Below, one piece after another: positions 37,775-48,600 of a DNA stretch of 64,000 nt; the stretch's first letter is position 1, and the number at the start of each line of letters is the position of its first letter. The stretch is from NCBI GenBank assembly GCA_011009095.1, contig VTPC01091053.1:66274-130273 (forward strand). The letters run 5' to 3'. Under the pieces are notes generated by a model. It was not told where the DNA came from. It saw only the letters and a list, made by a program, of their open reading frames with translations, and searched no databases. The stretch is from Ignelater luminosus (lineage: Eukaryota > Arthropoda > Insecta > Coleoptera > Elateridae). The translations under genes and the position numbers were made by a program.

Positions 37775-38265
37775 GAAATTTTAATTTTGACTTCTTGATA
37801 GCCTCTTGATAGTTTGGATCTGAATGTGGGAAATCTTCCACTAATTCTTTTGGTTTTGGATTGGGTGCGAGTTTTTTGTCTTCTTGAATTTTCTTGTATT
37901 GTCCCCAGAAACCTATCTATTGTTTCATGTCGCCATCAAGCTACTTTAACTTAACTTAACTTTGTGACTTTTTTCATATGACTCTGTAGTACCTACTCAA
38001 TGTCCCTGGTCGATTCTTTTAATGTCATTTGGCATTTTAATTACTACTTCTTTATAGGCCTCGTTTTCTCCGACTTTCTTTCGTATATCTGTTTCCTTTG
38101 GACTTGATGAATCTATTCCTTCATTAATGTGTTCATCTAGAACGAACAACTTTCCTGAACTTGATATTTGTCACATTTTCCATCTGTCATCAATCTCTAA
38201 ATTTCTTGATAAATCTTTTTTAACAATTTTCGAGTTATTTCTGTTACGGTCGCCACAAATGTTAA
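37775..38265 (-). pseudogene. BEL/Pao-like gag remnant
   Basis: On the minus strand, FWGQYKKIQEDKKLAPNPKP runs into KELVEDFPHSDPNYQEAIKK. This pattern (FWxQFxKIHED, then a KELVExFPPTxxNYxxAIxxLKxRF block) is typical of the gag capsid region of BEL/Pao LTR retrotransposons. A stop (TAG) sits just before the FWGQ block and additional frame breaks separate it from coding-like sequence upstream (to about 38260). The usual middle section between the two blocks is shortened. No pol is adjacent. The clade assignment is from pattern memory. Confidence 0.55.
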
Positions 38266-38362
38266 AGATCAGAAGAAATGGGAAATTTTATTTAGGAAAA
38301 TAAAAAACATAAATTATTATTAATTTCCAGTACATTATCACATTCTTTTATTATTAACTTAC

Positions 38363-38377
38363 AATTAAAAAAGATTG
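38363..38377. repeat. Orphan hAT end (GATTGAGAACCGCTG)
   Basis: Identical in sequence and orientation to the right terminus of the hAT element at 40707-41792. No matching left end is visible upstream, so it is a truncated copy. Confidence 0.6.
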
Positions 38378-40700
38378 AGAACCGCTGAACTAATGATTTA
38401 AGTTTTCACCTTAAACCATTAAAATTTATTTATGCTTTAACTACTGTGCAATCAAAAATGTCACCTTGTGCAGTCTTCTATCCCCAATACGCTTATATGG
38501 CAAGAACTTTAACTATTTAATTTTATGTTGTGTTTATTTGTTTAATAGCAAAAGTAGTTATAAAAATTTTATTATGTTTTTTACGTCTACTATATATGCT
38601 AGCTATAAATGTAAAGAATTCCATTATTTAAGATTTACAGATTTAAATTAAGATTTGTTTTACTAAAAGCTATTTTATTGTTATTTATCCTTGTGTTCTA
38701 ATTTTTTTCTTGTTCAAACCAAGGCTGAATACTTTTATCCAGTTTGTAACGTGTCCAAAGCGATCTTAATTCAATATAGTTGTCAAGCACGTTGCGTTAT
38801 GTTCAGATGTAACAATAACACATTACACGAGAAACTCTTCAAGTATTCTTGTAACCTACGCAAGAAAATTCTTGAGAAAATAAATCTTTAAAAAATTTGT
38901 TTGCTAATCACTTTTGTGTATTAATGAATTTATTGCAGTTTTACGTAACAAACGATTAAATCGAATTTGTATGGAAATAAAACTCGTTTTTATGGAATTA
39001 AACAATGAGATCATTACAGTGTTTACTGGAGATTTGTTCAATAATTTTTAACATTTTCCTTTAGTTTGTACAGCGTATTGATTATTAAATAATTGACTGC
39101 GTTTATGAAAAACTTAAACATGCTGCTGTTTGTTTATACAATTATCATTATATAAGGAAGATGTCGGTAATTTCCCTTTTTCTTGATAATTGTAAACATT
39201 TTATACCTATCTTCTCTACTATTATGTTCTTCTCTTTTACATTTCTCGTTATTATGGAAACTATACTGCTTGTACAAATTTCACAAAAAGTCATAATTCT
39301 TCCTTTCGACCTATCGTTTCTACCACAGATTCGCCAACTTGTAATTTCGATAAAATTGTGGTGATTTATTTATGTTAAAGTCTTCTTTATTAATTTAAGA
39401 TCTTCAAGTCTTCACAGTTGATGGTGAGAATAAGCAGTACCATGTAAGCAGGTTCACAAATTTGGTTCACATCTAGTTTTTTTTATTTCTATTTAAAGTT
39501 ACAATCTCAACATATTCTTTTTTATAATACTATAGGAATTTTTCTCAACAACATTGATTTGTGTTAAAAATAGAAATCAATGTATAGACGTCAATTTATG
39601 TTATTTACATTCTTAAAATGCCGTTTCCATTTTAAATTATCCGAGAACTTTAATCAGTTGTGTAAATCGCACTTGAGCATGTCAACAATAATTGCGTTTA
39701 GTTTTCAAGTTCAAAATGAGTTTCTGAGGTAATTTCTTAATTTGAAAAATCCTTGCTGGGTCATTGCATTATAAAATCAACAAAAAAACATGAGAGTTTT
39801 TTATTTTTCTTGCTTCTTCGTACATGTGCATTTATATTCTGTACAAAAATAATAAGACACCTAAATTCTGCTCAAATGCTTTAAAACTAACCAAGAGGAC
39901 GTTTTGCTTCCTTATGTTGGTATGAAATGAATCACTTTTTTCTTTTGTTTATTTACATCACTCATCTTGTTTTGAAAGAATTAAGTTTGACAACTGTCTT
40001 GTAAATATAATTCTAATTAGCAGTGTATTAATTTAAATTATTTGTAAAAGTAAAAAGTTTCTACTAAAGCATAAACGTTTTCTTCAAGATTTTCCATTAA
40101 TAAATTGTATCTCAATGCTAACGACTTTGTTACTGACAAATGTTAACCTCAAAATGAAAAAAACAATGCAACTTTCAATAATACGACTTGCAAGTTACAG
40201 CATAAAAACTAAAGAATGAAAAGTAGGATTACACAGCTTAACATGAGTGTCTAGATTTTGGATTTAGGTTTTAAAGAATTTGAAAAGAGTATAGATAATG
40301 GCTTTTATTATCCTTTTATTTCTGCAGAAAATTGTATTAGTTGGTAACAGACGCAGTAAAATCGATAAATGTTACTAGCTTACCTGTTAACTAAATTAAA
40401 TTAGATTAGGTTATAAGACTGATTACTTTAAATTTACAATGTTACATGTGACGTCACACTATGTAATAAAACCTCACGAGTTCGTTTTATGCAATGGGAT
40501 ATTTCTAAGTGTCAATAATTTTTATTCCACAAATTAAGAAATCTTGATGAATCAAGCACTAAATGAGTACAGATGCATTTGTATTTCGAATGCGTTTCAC
40601 GCCACTTAAGCTTCTTTTGTTAAGAGACACAGATTTTCCCAAAAGTTAAAGTTTCAATTTTTCTTTACACTTTTGGGAAATATTGTATTGACAACAATGC
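38378..40700. other. AT-rich interval with partial repeat copies
   Basis: No gene recognised. A partial forward copy of the interspersed family lies at about 40305-40450 (ATTGTATTAG..., TTACCTGTTAACTAAATT, TTAGATTAGGTTATAAGACT), and its left CTTGCTTCTTCGTACATGTG block appears separately at about 39810-39860. Confidence 0.5.
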
Positions 40701-40706
40701 ATAGTT

Positions 40707-41792
40707 CAGCGGTTCTCAAATTGTGGGGCACGCCACCCTGGAGGGGGGCGTCAAATAAACGAACAAGGCAAGGCATCAGATATATTTTTTTATAAATTTA
40801 AAATATAATCACAACGAAGGCATTAAAATAAATAAAACATTTCTAGGGCATAGATCTAATGACTAATATATCTTTATCTTTACATTCGAGATACTCACTC
40901 CGAGCACCTTTTCTATTTGAAGTTGGTTTTTAGATTTAGATTTTAAACCAGCTGCAGCAGAAAAATCAATTTTGCTCAGGTAAGAAGTGGGAAAAGGTAA
41001 CAGCTTTTGCTTTAATAAGAGAATAATTGCAAGACAGTTCAGTTCAGAAACTTGTTAAACACTTAATAGCAAAATTTGATTTTTTCTGGATCTACTTGAA
41101 GAAAGATCTATTGGTTCCTCTTCTTCTTACAGCGACAGGCCGGAAAATGTACTGTCAAATGGATTTATTACCCATATCCAGTCACACAATTTAATGTCTT
41201 CTGTGAAAAAGTAATTTGTTCGGTTTCATGATATCTGCAGCTAAAATTTCGAAACAAATAACACATTGGGGTTTTTCTTCACCACTCATTTCAGTGCTTG
41301 TAAAACCGAAGTTTAAGTACGCCTGGTCATATTTTCGTGTTTTTGATTTTATAATAGGATTAGCACTGGTACTGGACATTGTTGATGAAGTAGAAGCTTC
41401 TTCGTCCTCAAGCTTACTTTTGCCTCCAATTACGAATTTATCCATTTTTACTACACGTGTACGTAATTATACTATTTTGTCTCAACGTTGGAACACCAAA
41501 TGACAAAGTCTCATATGTGACACAGTTGCAATGGAACAACTAACAACTCACAAGCAGACGCGCTGCTTTTATAGCTGCGTATTTTCAATTCAGAAAGTTC
41601 AAGACTCATCGGTATCTACCCCGAACATTCGGGTAACAGATAAATCGCGTAATAGTACGACGCAACTGCACTACATCGGTAACGATACCCAGCGTTGAAA
41701 AATCATGTTTAAATTTCCGCGTATTGGGTTATTTTATATTATGCGAGGGGCGGAGAATTATTCAAAGTAAAAAAGGGGATTGAGAACCGCTG
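40707..41792 (-). mobile_element. Non-autonomous hAT element (Buster/ZBED-type), 1.09 kb
   Basis: Left end CAGCGGTTCTCAAATTGTGG and right end (inverted) CAGCGGTTCTCAATCCCC match over about 13 bp, typical of Charlie/Buster-like hAT ends. Flanking 8-mers GCATAGTT and GCCTACGG agree at 4 of 8 positions, compatible with an old target duplication but weak. Between them lies only the N-terminal BED-finger ORF of the transposase (41191-41445, minus); the rest of the transposase is deleted. Confidence 0.8.
41191..41445 (-). pseudogene. BED zinc-finger N-terminus of a ZBED5-like hAT transposase
   Basis: The 84-codon minus frame starts MDKFVIGGKS, has a Ser/Thr-rich stretch, then KYDQAYLNFGFTS and KPQCVICFEILAADIMKPNK followed by a His pair. 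This is the BED-type finger of ZBED5-like hAT transposases (C-x2-C then MKPNKLxxH). The frame stops immediately after the finger at RRH; the family's catalytic and dimerisation regions are not present. A short peptide carrying only the DNA-binding finger could be made in principle, but nothing indicates selection for it. Confidence 0.75.
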
Positions 41793-42168
41793 GCCTACGG
41801 AACAATCTATCAGAATAGAAACCAAACCAAACAGTCTGGATCGAATATTGTTAATCTTCTAGTTCTTTTACTGTTACTTGTACAAATTGCCTGCATACCT
41901 TGAAAACACCCTATGTATTTCGCTAATTATACTTATGCTTCCCAAAGCTGGAATTTATTTAGGAAGAAAAAAAGAAATTGTTTAGGTCTATATTGTAACA
42001 AGGATGTCAAAACTAGAATTATTGATGATGGTATACAAGCAATAATGAATCGTTCACGAACCTCGTAGTGCTTGTTACCAGTGTTTGATAAGCTTAGGTA
42101 TATTTTACATTACTGTTATACACACTTTCTACAGAAAATTTAAGTTCAGACTTACGGATCTGTACAAT

Positions 42169-42190
42169 TCTCTCTCTCTCTCTCTCTCTC
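42169..42190. repeat. (TC)n microsatellite
   Basis: Eleven TC dinucleotides, next to the 3' end (minus orientation) of the LINE at 42.2-45 kb. Confidence 0.95.
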
Positions 42191-42229
42191 ACTTTTTCTT
42201 CGAGCGGTAGCTTCATAAGAAGCAAAGGG

Positions 42230-44960
42230 TACCCCAGGGGGTATTTAATTTGCCTATGGTAGATGGTAGAGCGACAACCTCTACTCATCTTGGTTGGAGT
42301 CTGTTCTGCGTATATTTTTGGCTATTTCCTTCCACTTTTGTCGATTATGAGCTCTATGTTTTATCTCTTCCCATGACATGTTTAGTTGCTGTATTTCCCT
42401 GGAAATGTTTCTTTTCCAGATATCGTGTGGTCTACCTTTCTTTCGTTTCCCTCCTGCGTTAAAATCTAGTGCCTGTCTGGTTAAGTTATTGTGTGGTTTC
42501 TTTCATGTATGCTCAATCCACTCCCATTCTCTGTGTCTCATTGTTATTTCCATAACCTTAAGTTTGTTATTTTATCGGGCCAGAGGATTTTGGTATACTT
42601 TGTTTATTTAATGTCCACGTTTCTGCACCGTACGGTAATATGCTCTTAATGTTGGTTTGGAATAAACGTAATTTTGTTTTACGTCTTCTAATCTCTATAT
42701 TTTTCTCAGCATAGTAAACGACTTTTGGGCTTGCTCTATTCTCTTTCTTATGTCTCTTTGAGAGCCTCCCATTTTATCCACTACACTTCCTAAGTAACAG
42801 AATTCTTCAGCCTCTTCAATATTTTTATGCTCTATGCTTATACTTCTTTCATCTTCTTCTCTGTCTTTTAGAATCTTTGTCTTCTTCTTATTTATTTTAA
42901 GACCAACTTACTCTGCTACTTCTTTGAGTCTCATTGTTTTTCTTTGCACCTGGTTTTTCTTTCTAGTTATTAGGCTTAGGTTGTCCGCAAACTCAAGGTC
43001 TTCAAGTTTGTTAAATACCCCAATTTATTCCGGATATATCAATTTTTGTATTCTCCATCACCCAGTCTATGATGATTAGGAATAGAATTGTTTAACTCCT
43101 GTGTTAATCATAATTTTTTCGGACAGTTTCCCTGCATGTTCTACTTTTGCTGAAAAGTCTGCATACATAATTTTTATCATTTTTCTTATTTTTTTGGTAG
43201 TCCGTATGTGTCTAGAATTTTCCACATGTTCTCTCTCGTTACTGAGTCAAATGCCTTCTCGAAATCTATAAAATTGATGCAGATGCTTTCTCCCATTTCT
43301 TTAGTTTGTTCAAGTATTATCCTCAGTGTGCATATTTGATCTACGCATGAGCGCCTTGCTCGGAAGCCTACCTGGTTTTCTTTTTGTCTCTGGTCTACCG
43401 CAGTTTTCATTCTGTTTAATATTATTTTACACAATACTTTACTAGCCATGCATAGAAGGGTTATTGGCCTCGAGTCTTCATATGATGTGAGGTCTCCTTT
43501 TTTGGAATGTTTATAATTATTTCTTGCGATCAGTCCTCTGGTATCGTTTGCGTATTCCAGATTTTGTTCATGATGTGTAGGATTTCTGTAGATATGTCCT
43601 TGTCTGCTTTAATAAGTTCTATGGGGATATCATCCATACCTGCGCTTTTATCATTTTTCATACTGTCAATTGGTTTCTGGATTTCCTTCATTGTAATTTT
43701 GCCTTGGTTTATGTTTAGCTTCTCGCTTCTCTCTAGTTCATCTATATCTCTTGTTTCTTTCTTCTTGTACATTTCAGCAAAGTATTCTGTCCATCTTTTT
43801 ATGATGTCGATGTATTCTATCAATTGGCTTGGTTCTCTTCCCCGTAATGTTTTTTATTTCGTATAGGTATTTTATATCTCTTCTTTGGGCTGCTTTCTGT
43901 GTTTCTTTTAACAGGTTTTCAAGGTAGTTTCCCTAGTCTTTTCTTGCCCTCTTTTTAGTTCTCTGTGTTTATTCCAATATTCTCTATGTATTTGGTTTTT
44001 TCTTGTTTCGTCTTCTGTATTTAACCATTTTCTTTTTATTCTTCTTCTCTCTTTGATTGTATTCAATGTAGCGTTTGTTATCCATGGTTTTTATTTTCTG
44101 ACTTTGTGTCCAATTGTTTGTTTTCCCTTTTCTTCACTGTATCTTTAAAATGTTGCCAAATGTTCTTCACCGAAAGGTTTTTAAGTGGGTTCATTTCTCC
44201 GGTATTCTTCTGCATGTTCTTCTTATATTCCCTCAGTATTTATTTATTTTCTTTTAATTTGGCAACAATATATTTTGTGCGTACCGGTAGGATGTTGTTG
44301 CTCTTCAAGCTTACTTTTATTTTGGCTCTAAGAAGTTGATGGTCTGTTCCTACATCTGCACAACCGTACCCATATTATCCTTTTGTTTTGCTTTCCCATT
44401 CCAGTAAGCCTTTTTTAAATTGGTTTATCTATCATAATAGCTACTTTCCTTTCTTTTTTTGCGGTTTCGTCTTCATATCCTGAGTTGAGTATTTGGTTTC
44501 CATTTGCAAGTGTCATATTTCCTATTCCATTTCACCTAGTTTCGCTAAGCCCGAGTAGTTTAATCTTGTACTTTGTCATTTCTGTTGAGATTTGTTTGGC
44601 TTTGCTTATTTCGTACATTGTTTGGACGTTCCAGCAGCTCAGAAAGAATTTAGATTTGTCTTCTATTGTTTTTTTTGTACATATTCGATTGGTTGTTGCC
44701 CGTTTCACCACCTCTTTCTCTGTTTTTCTTCACTATGTCGGTTTTATAGTAGTGTATTCTGATAGTGTTTTGGAATTTCTTCCAGAATGTGCTTGTCTTG
44801 GTTCCATTTCCATATTTGCCCTTGTATAGTAATCTTTTGGTATCCGGTTTTAACTTGGTTGCCCTTACTTATTAATTCTTTTGCTCTATTTCGGATTTCG
44901 CGCGGTATACGCATCTCTTCTTTTGTTAGATCTTGTTTATATATATACTTATTCATGTTT
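42230..44960 (-). pseudogene. Non-LTR retrotransposon (LINE) with endonuclease tail and reverse transcriptase, multiply broken
   Basis: Minus strand, from high to low coordinates: a short N-terminal stretch (44956-44744); the end of an endonuclease domain near 44380-44270 (ADVGTDHQLLRAKIKVSLK); a linker with RRRIKRKWLN near 44050; RT blocks KSAGMDDIPIELIKADKD (43530-43823 frame), then MASKVLCKIILNRM, QVGFRARRSCVDQI and FIDFEKAFDSV (43186-43449); the catalytic box near 42985 reads EFADNLSLI, so the second Asp of the expected F/YADD is changed to Asn; and a C-terminal tail with NLTRQALDFNAGGKRKKGRP and WEEIKHRAHNRQKWKEI (about 42500-42330). Several frameshifts and stops separate these blocks. 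The organisation matches insect endonuclease-RT LINEs; I do not assign a clade. No activity is possible. Confidence 0.85.
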
Positions 44961-45084
44961 AATCAGTCTCAGTTTTTTTGTTTTGCATTATCGCGTTTTT
45001 ATCTTTCTTGCTTCCTGTTTTTACCAAACATGTTTTATTTCCCAAATTATACGCCTCTTCTATTTTTACTTCTTTGTATAATTT

Positions 45085-45185
45085 ATATAATTATTGATGG
45101 CCCATTTGGAGGCCCCCTACAAGATGAGACCCGGGGCGGACTGCCCCCTCCGACCCGTTTAGGTATGCTACTGGTTGTCGCGGGA
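45085..45185. repeat. GC-rich terminus of an unidentified DNA transposon (hAT-like)
   Basis: GGCCCATTTGGAGGCCCCCT, CCGGGGCGGACTGCCCCCTC and GACCCG form a sharply GC-rich patch in AT-rich surroundings. GGGGCGGACTG/CAGTCCGCCCC is the kind of terminal motif seen in hAT elements. No second end was found. It abuts the 5' side of the minus-strand LINE. Confidence 0.35.
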
Positions 45186-45563
45186 GATGCGAGAACTATT
45201 GCAATATTAAATTTTTTTAAATATGAATAATTTTCAAATTGAATTGGATTCCAGTATCGACAGTATATTTACTATACTTTAATATCCTGTAGTCAGTTTT
45301 TTATTAAATCGTACATTGAAAACGCTGCATTATGACATTTTGAAATTATCCATTAGAGAGAAATACTAATTTATCTCTAGCCAGCAGTCTGGATTTCAGT
45401 AAAAGCGTAAAAATCAGTAGTAACAACTAACATAAATTTGAATTTTGATTTAATTAATAAGCTACTGCTATACTTAATCGCAGTTCATACAAGATTTTTT
45501 AAATTTTCTCGACCTAATAAGAAATTTGCACAAATTATTAAAATGTTATTATTTCTTTTGCAG

Positions 45564-45632
45564 ATCTAATCATGGCACATGTAGTAGGAACAATAATCGA
45601 CGGTTATCACGACATAATGGAAAACAAAAGCG
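45564..45632 (+). CDS. ELOVL coding exon 1 with 8 bases of 5' UTR
   Basis: A pyrimidine-rich tract ending in TTTTGCAG (to 45563) precedes an exon that holds 8 untranslated bases and then ATG at 45572. It encodes 20 residues ([20 protein letters not shown]) plus the first base of an Asp codon, and ends at a strong GGTAAGT donor at 45633. Because an acceptor directly precedes the start, at least one non-coding exon must lie further upstream. The split Asp codon is completed by exon 2. Confidence 0.85.
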
Positions 45633-48600
45633 GTAAGTGGTGTTTTTCTTTCCAATTGCTGTAACACCGGATATTTTCTGATCTTACGGAACTGCATCTT
45701 TACCTTTATAATAATTTCGCAACATCAATGTTTACCAATTATTTCTTACTTAATTCTGTTTAGTTATATCTACACGTATGTATTAAGTGTATAATAATAT
45801 TCAGATGCCGATGGTGCGTATTTCAGTTAATTATTATCTCATTTCTATTTTTTATATATTCAGAAAGGAACATTAATGAAACTTCAAGGTAAATTTACAA
45901 ATTTAACATTTTATTTTGATTCTGTGGTTTTAATATTTTATTGTAGTTGTGGAATTAGTAGTTATTAAAAAAGTTAATTAAGATGATAAGGTCTAATTAA
46001 TATTAAACACATATTACAAAGAAAATAAGAATTTAATGTCATTAAAGTGTTTCCATGACCCATTAAAATGTCAGTAATTTATTTCAAGTATAAAACACAC
46101 TGTATATTTTAAGATTTCTGTGACGTGAATTTCTTCCAATGACTTTTCAATGTTTAAAATCTTAAATTTATAGGTCAAATCATTTAATCGATAAGTATTT
46201 TAACTGGAACAGTTGTGGAGTACTTTTGATTACAAATTCAACACGAAGATTATTTGCAAATTTTCCTTATGGTTTATATTATAGAACGTGTGTTTGATCT
46301 AACATAACCTCCAAAATAAGCAAACAATAACTGTCTTTAGGTGACATAACCTCATTTTGGTCTGAGTTAACCTAATAGAAGCAAATTCGAACTAACCTAG
46401 CCTAATTAATTTGCAATATTATAAAAACTAATCTAAATTGATCCAATTTCATCTAACCTAACTCATTTTAACCGCATCTAACCCAAGTAAAATCAGTTAT
46501 CTGAAAGTTTAAAGCAAACAAACTTGATCCTAACCTAACTTAATTTACAGTTAACAGATAAATTTATCGATTTTACTGCGCTTCTTCAAAGTAATACTAT
46601 CTTTATAACAGTAAACTGACAAAAAGCCTTTATTTGTTCATCACTTTAACATTTTGCTATCTTATTGTTAATGTAAAGAATACTTGCACATCTTTCAGCA
46701 AGATGGTGCAAGGAAACTAAAAATATTCTAAATTAAGAAAGTCAATAAGTAAATTTTGCATCAGAAGGTAAGATTTCAAAGAATTTCAATTTTGTAAAAG
46801 CGAGCAGTTATATTAAGGACTTGCATAAATATGAAATAGTCATACTGATTAGTTATATTTTCAGGTTATGTAACAGTTGTTAAAAAACCTGACCAAGAAA
46901 TTTTTTAATAAAGGTTGACAATTTATTAAAAACGTATGAAAAGACGTGTTAACTAATTAATTTTTTTAAAAACTGCAATTAAATGTTAATGTAATTTTTA
47001 TGTGTTTTGCGTAGATTTTCAAAAAAAAGTCTTTATTAACACAACCTGTTTTTTTGTTTAATTTATTTGTTAATAATATGTGTACGTATAACAGCCTGTT
47101 ATGACCTAAATTGATAAAAAGCTGCATCCGTTTCTTCATATCCATTTTGATTTTCACATAATTTTGAATGCAGCGAATTGCGTCATTCAATGTTACAATT
47201 TTTTTGTGTTCTTTCAAATTCCATGCTAGTAAATAACTTCAGTTATCAGTCATCATAGCACACTTGCCATAGGCACCGTGATTACTAGGCGCTGCAAGTA
47301 CCCTAGCACCAGCCCTAATCTGAAAGATGTTTCACGTCTTGAATGGCGTGACGCAATTTATGATTTCAGACTAATAAATCTGTTGGTGACTTAGTGTTTA
47401 AAGTAGATTTCCAGCGTTTTTATTTGAAGTCGCGTTGTTTTCAGAATCTTTAGACATTTAGTAACATTATAAGTAAGTTTCCAAATTTAATTTGTAACCT
47501 TACAATTCTGTAATGCTTCTTGCAATGCTGCATTGCTAAATTATGTTTTGGGTATACTCATTTTCTGCGTTGAAACAGTTTATAAAACAAAACAAATGTC
47601 TGATGCATAAAATTGCACTTAATCTTCATTAATCGTACTAACAGCATCAGTCAGATATCACTTAAACTAAATTGCACAAGGGTACAAAGGGTACCTAAAA
47701 TATCAACTTGAACCTGAACATGCACATATCTGTAAAATAAACAAATAATCTTAAGCCTTTCGGCACTACTAGTTCTTTGGTTTACACTGCATTGTTTTGG
47801 ATTTCCTTCGCCTTTCTTTCCACCTTTCTTCTTCTCCTATTCTCAATCTCGATACGGGCACAGTATAGAAACCTTACGGATACAGTAAGATCACTGTTCT
47901 AAGATTTATGTATTTAGTGCTTGTGCGCCCGATCAACTCGTGGTGACTGCGCAGTTCTCATAAACGCGTCACAATTATCCCAACTTTTAAAGGACGCACA
48001 CTGTAATCACGTGTTTGTACGAAGTTTTTGAGGTTAGCTCTAAATATTAGTTTATATTATATTGTATATTTGTGTAAATTAGTGTCTATTTGTGTAAATT
48101 AAGTACATATTTGCGTATATTAGTGTATATTTGTATTTGTTTGGTAATTTTAATCAAACTACGATGCCTTAAACGTGTTGTGCTATTGGATGTAACAGCT
48201 CTACTGGAAACCCAGATATTAGTTTATTCAGATTTCCTAAAGATCATGAAAGGTATGTATACTTTCCATAATATCGAGCAATTTTAATAAACAGCAAGTT
48301 TACATTAAAAAAAACTTTAGAAGAACAAAATACTGTTTGAATAAAAAATAAAATATATTTAAATGTGTTTATTCTTAACAGGTGTAATATATGGAACACT
48401 AAAATTAAGAACAGTAATATCGACAAATTCACTGCTGAAATGTGCTACAACAAATTGAGGTTGTGCAGTAAACATTTTGAAATTGAAATGTTTTCCAGTA
48501 TGCAGACGAATCGATTAAAATCAACAGCTATTCCAACAGTATTTAGTGCTGGAAGTGAAGCTGAAATGATACGATCAAAAGTTGAAGTTCATGCAGAAGA

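Larger units (their letters stand above)
45633..48160. other. ELOVL intron sequence between coding exon 1 and the P-like pseudogene
   Basis: Non-coding, containing a reverse copy of the interspersed family (46300-46690) and an orphan hAT-like end at about 47262-47318. The frame at 46966-47217 has no recognisable domain. Confidence 0.6.

Noticed and set aside
42250..45230. Many + strand ORFs with hydrophobic, Phe/Ser/Leu-rich translation
   Set aside because: They are antisense shadows of the Lys/Glu-rich LINE protein on the minus strand.
45865..45889. Possible 25-nt microexon of ELOVL (TTCAG before, GGTAAA after)
   Set aside because: Including it shifts the frame and creates a stop in exon 2; direct joining of exon 1 to exon 2 restores the family-typical SDPRVNDW sequence.
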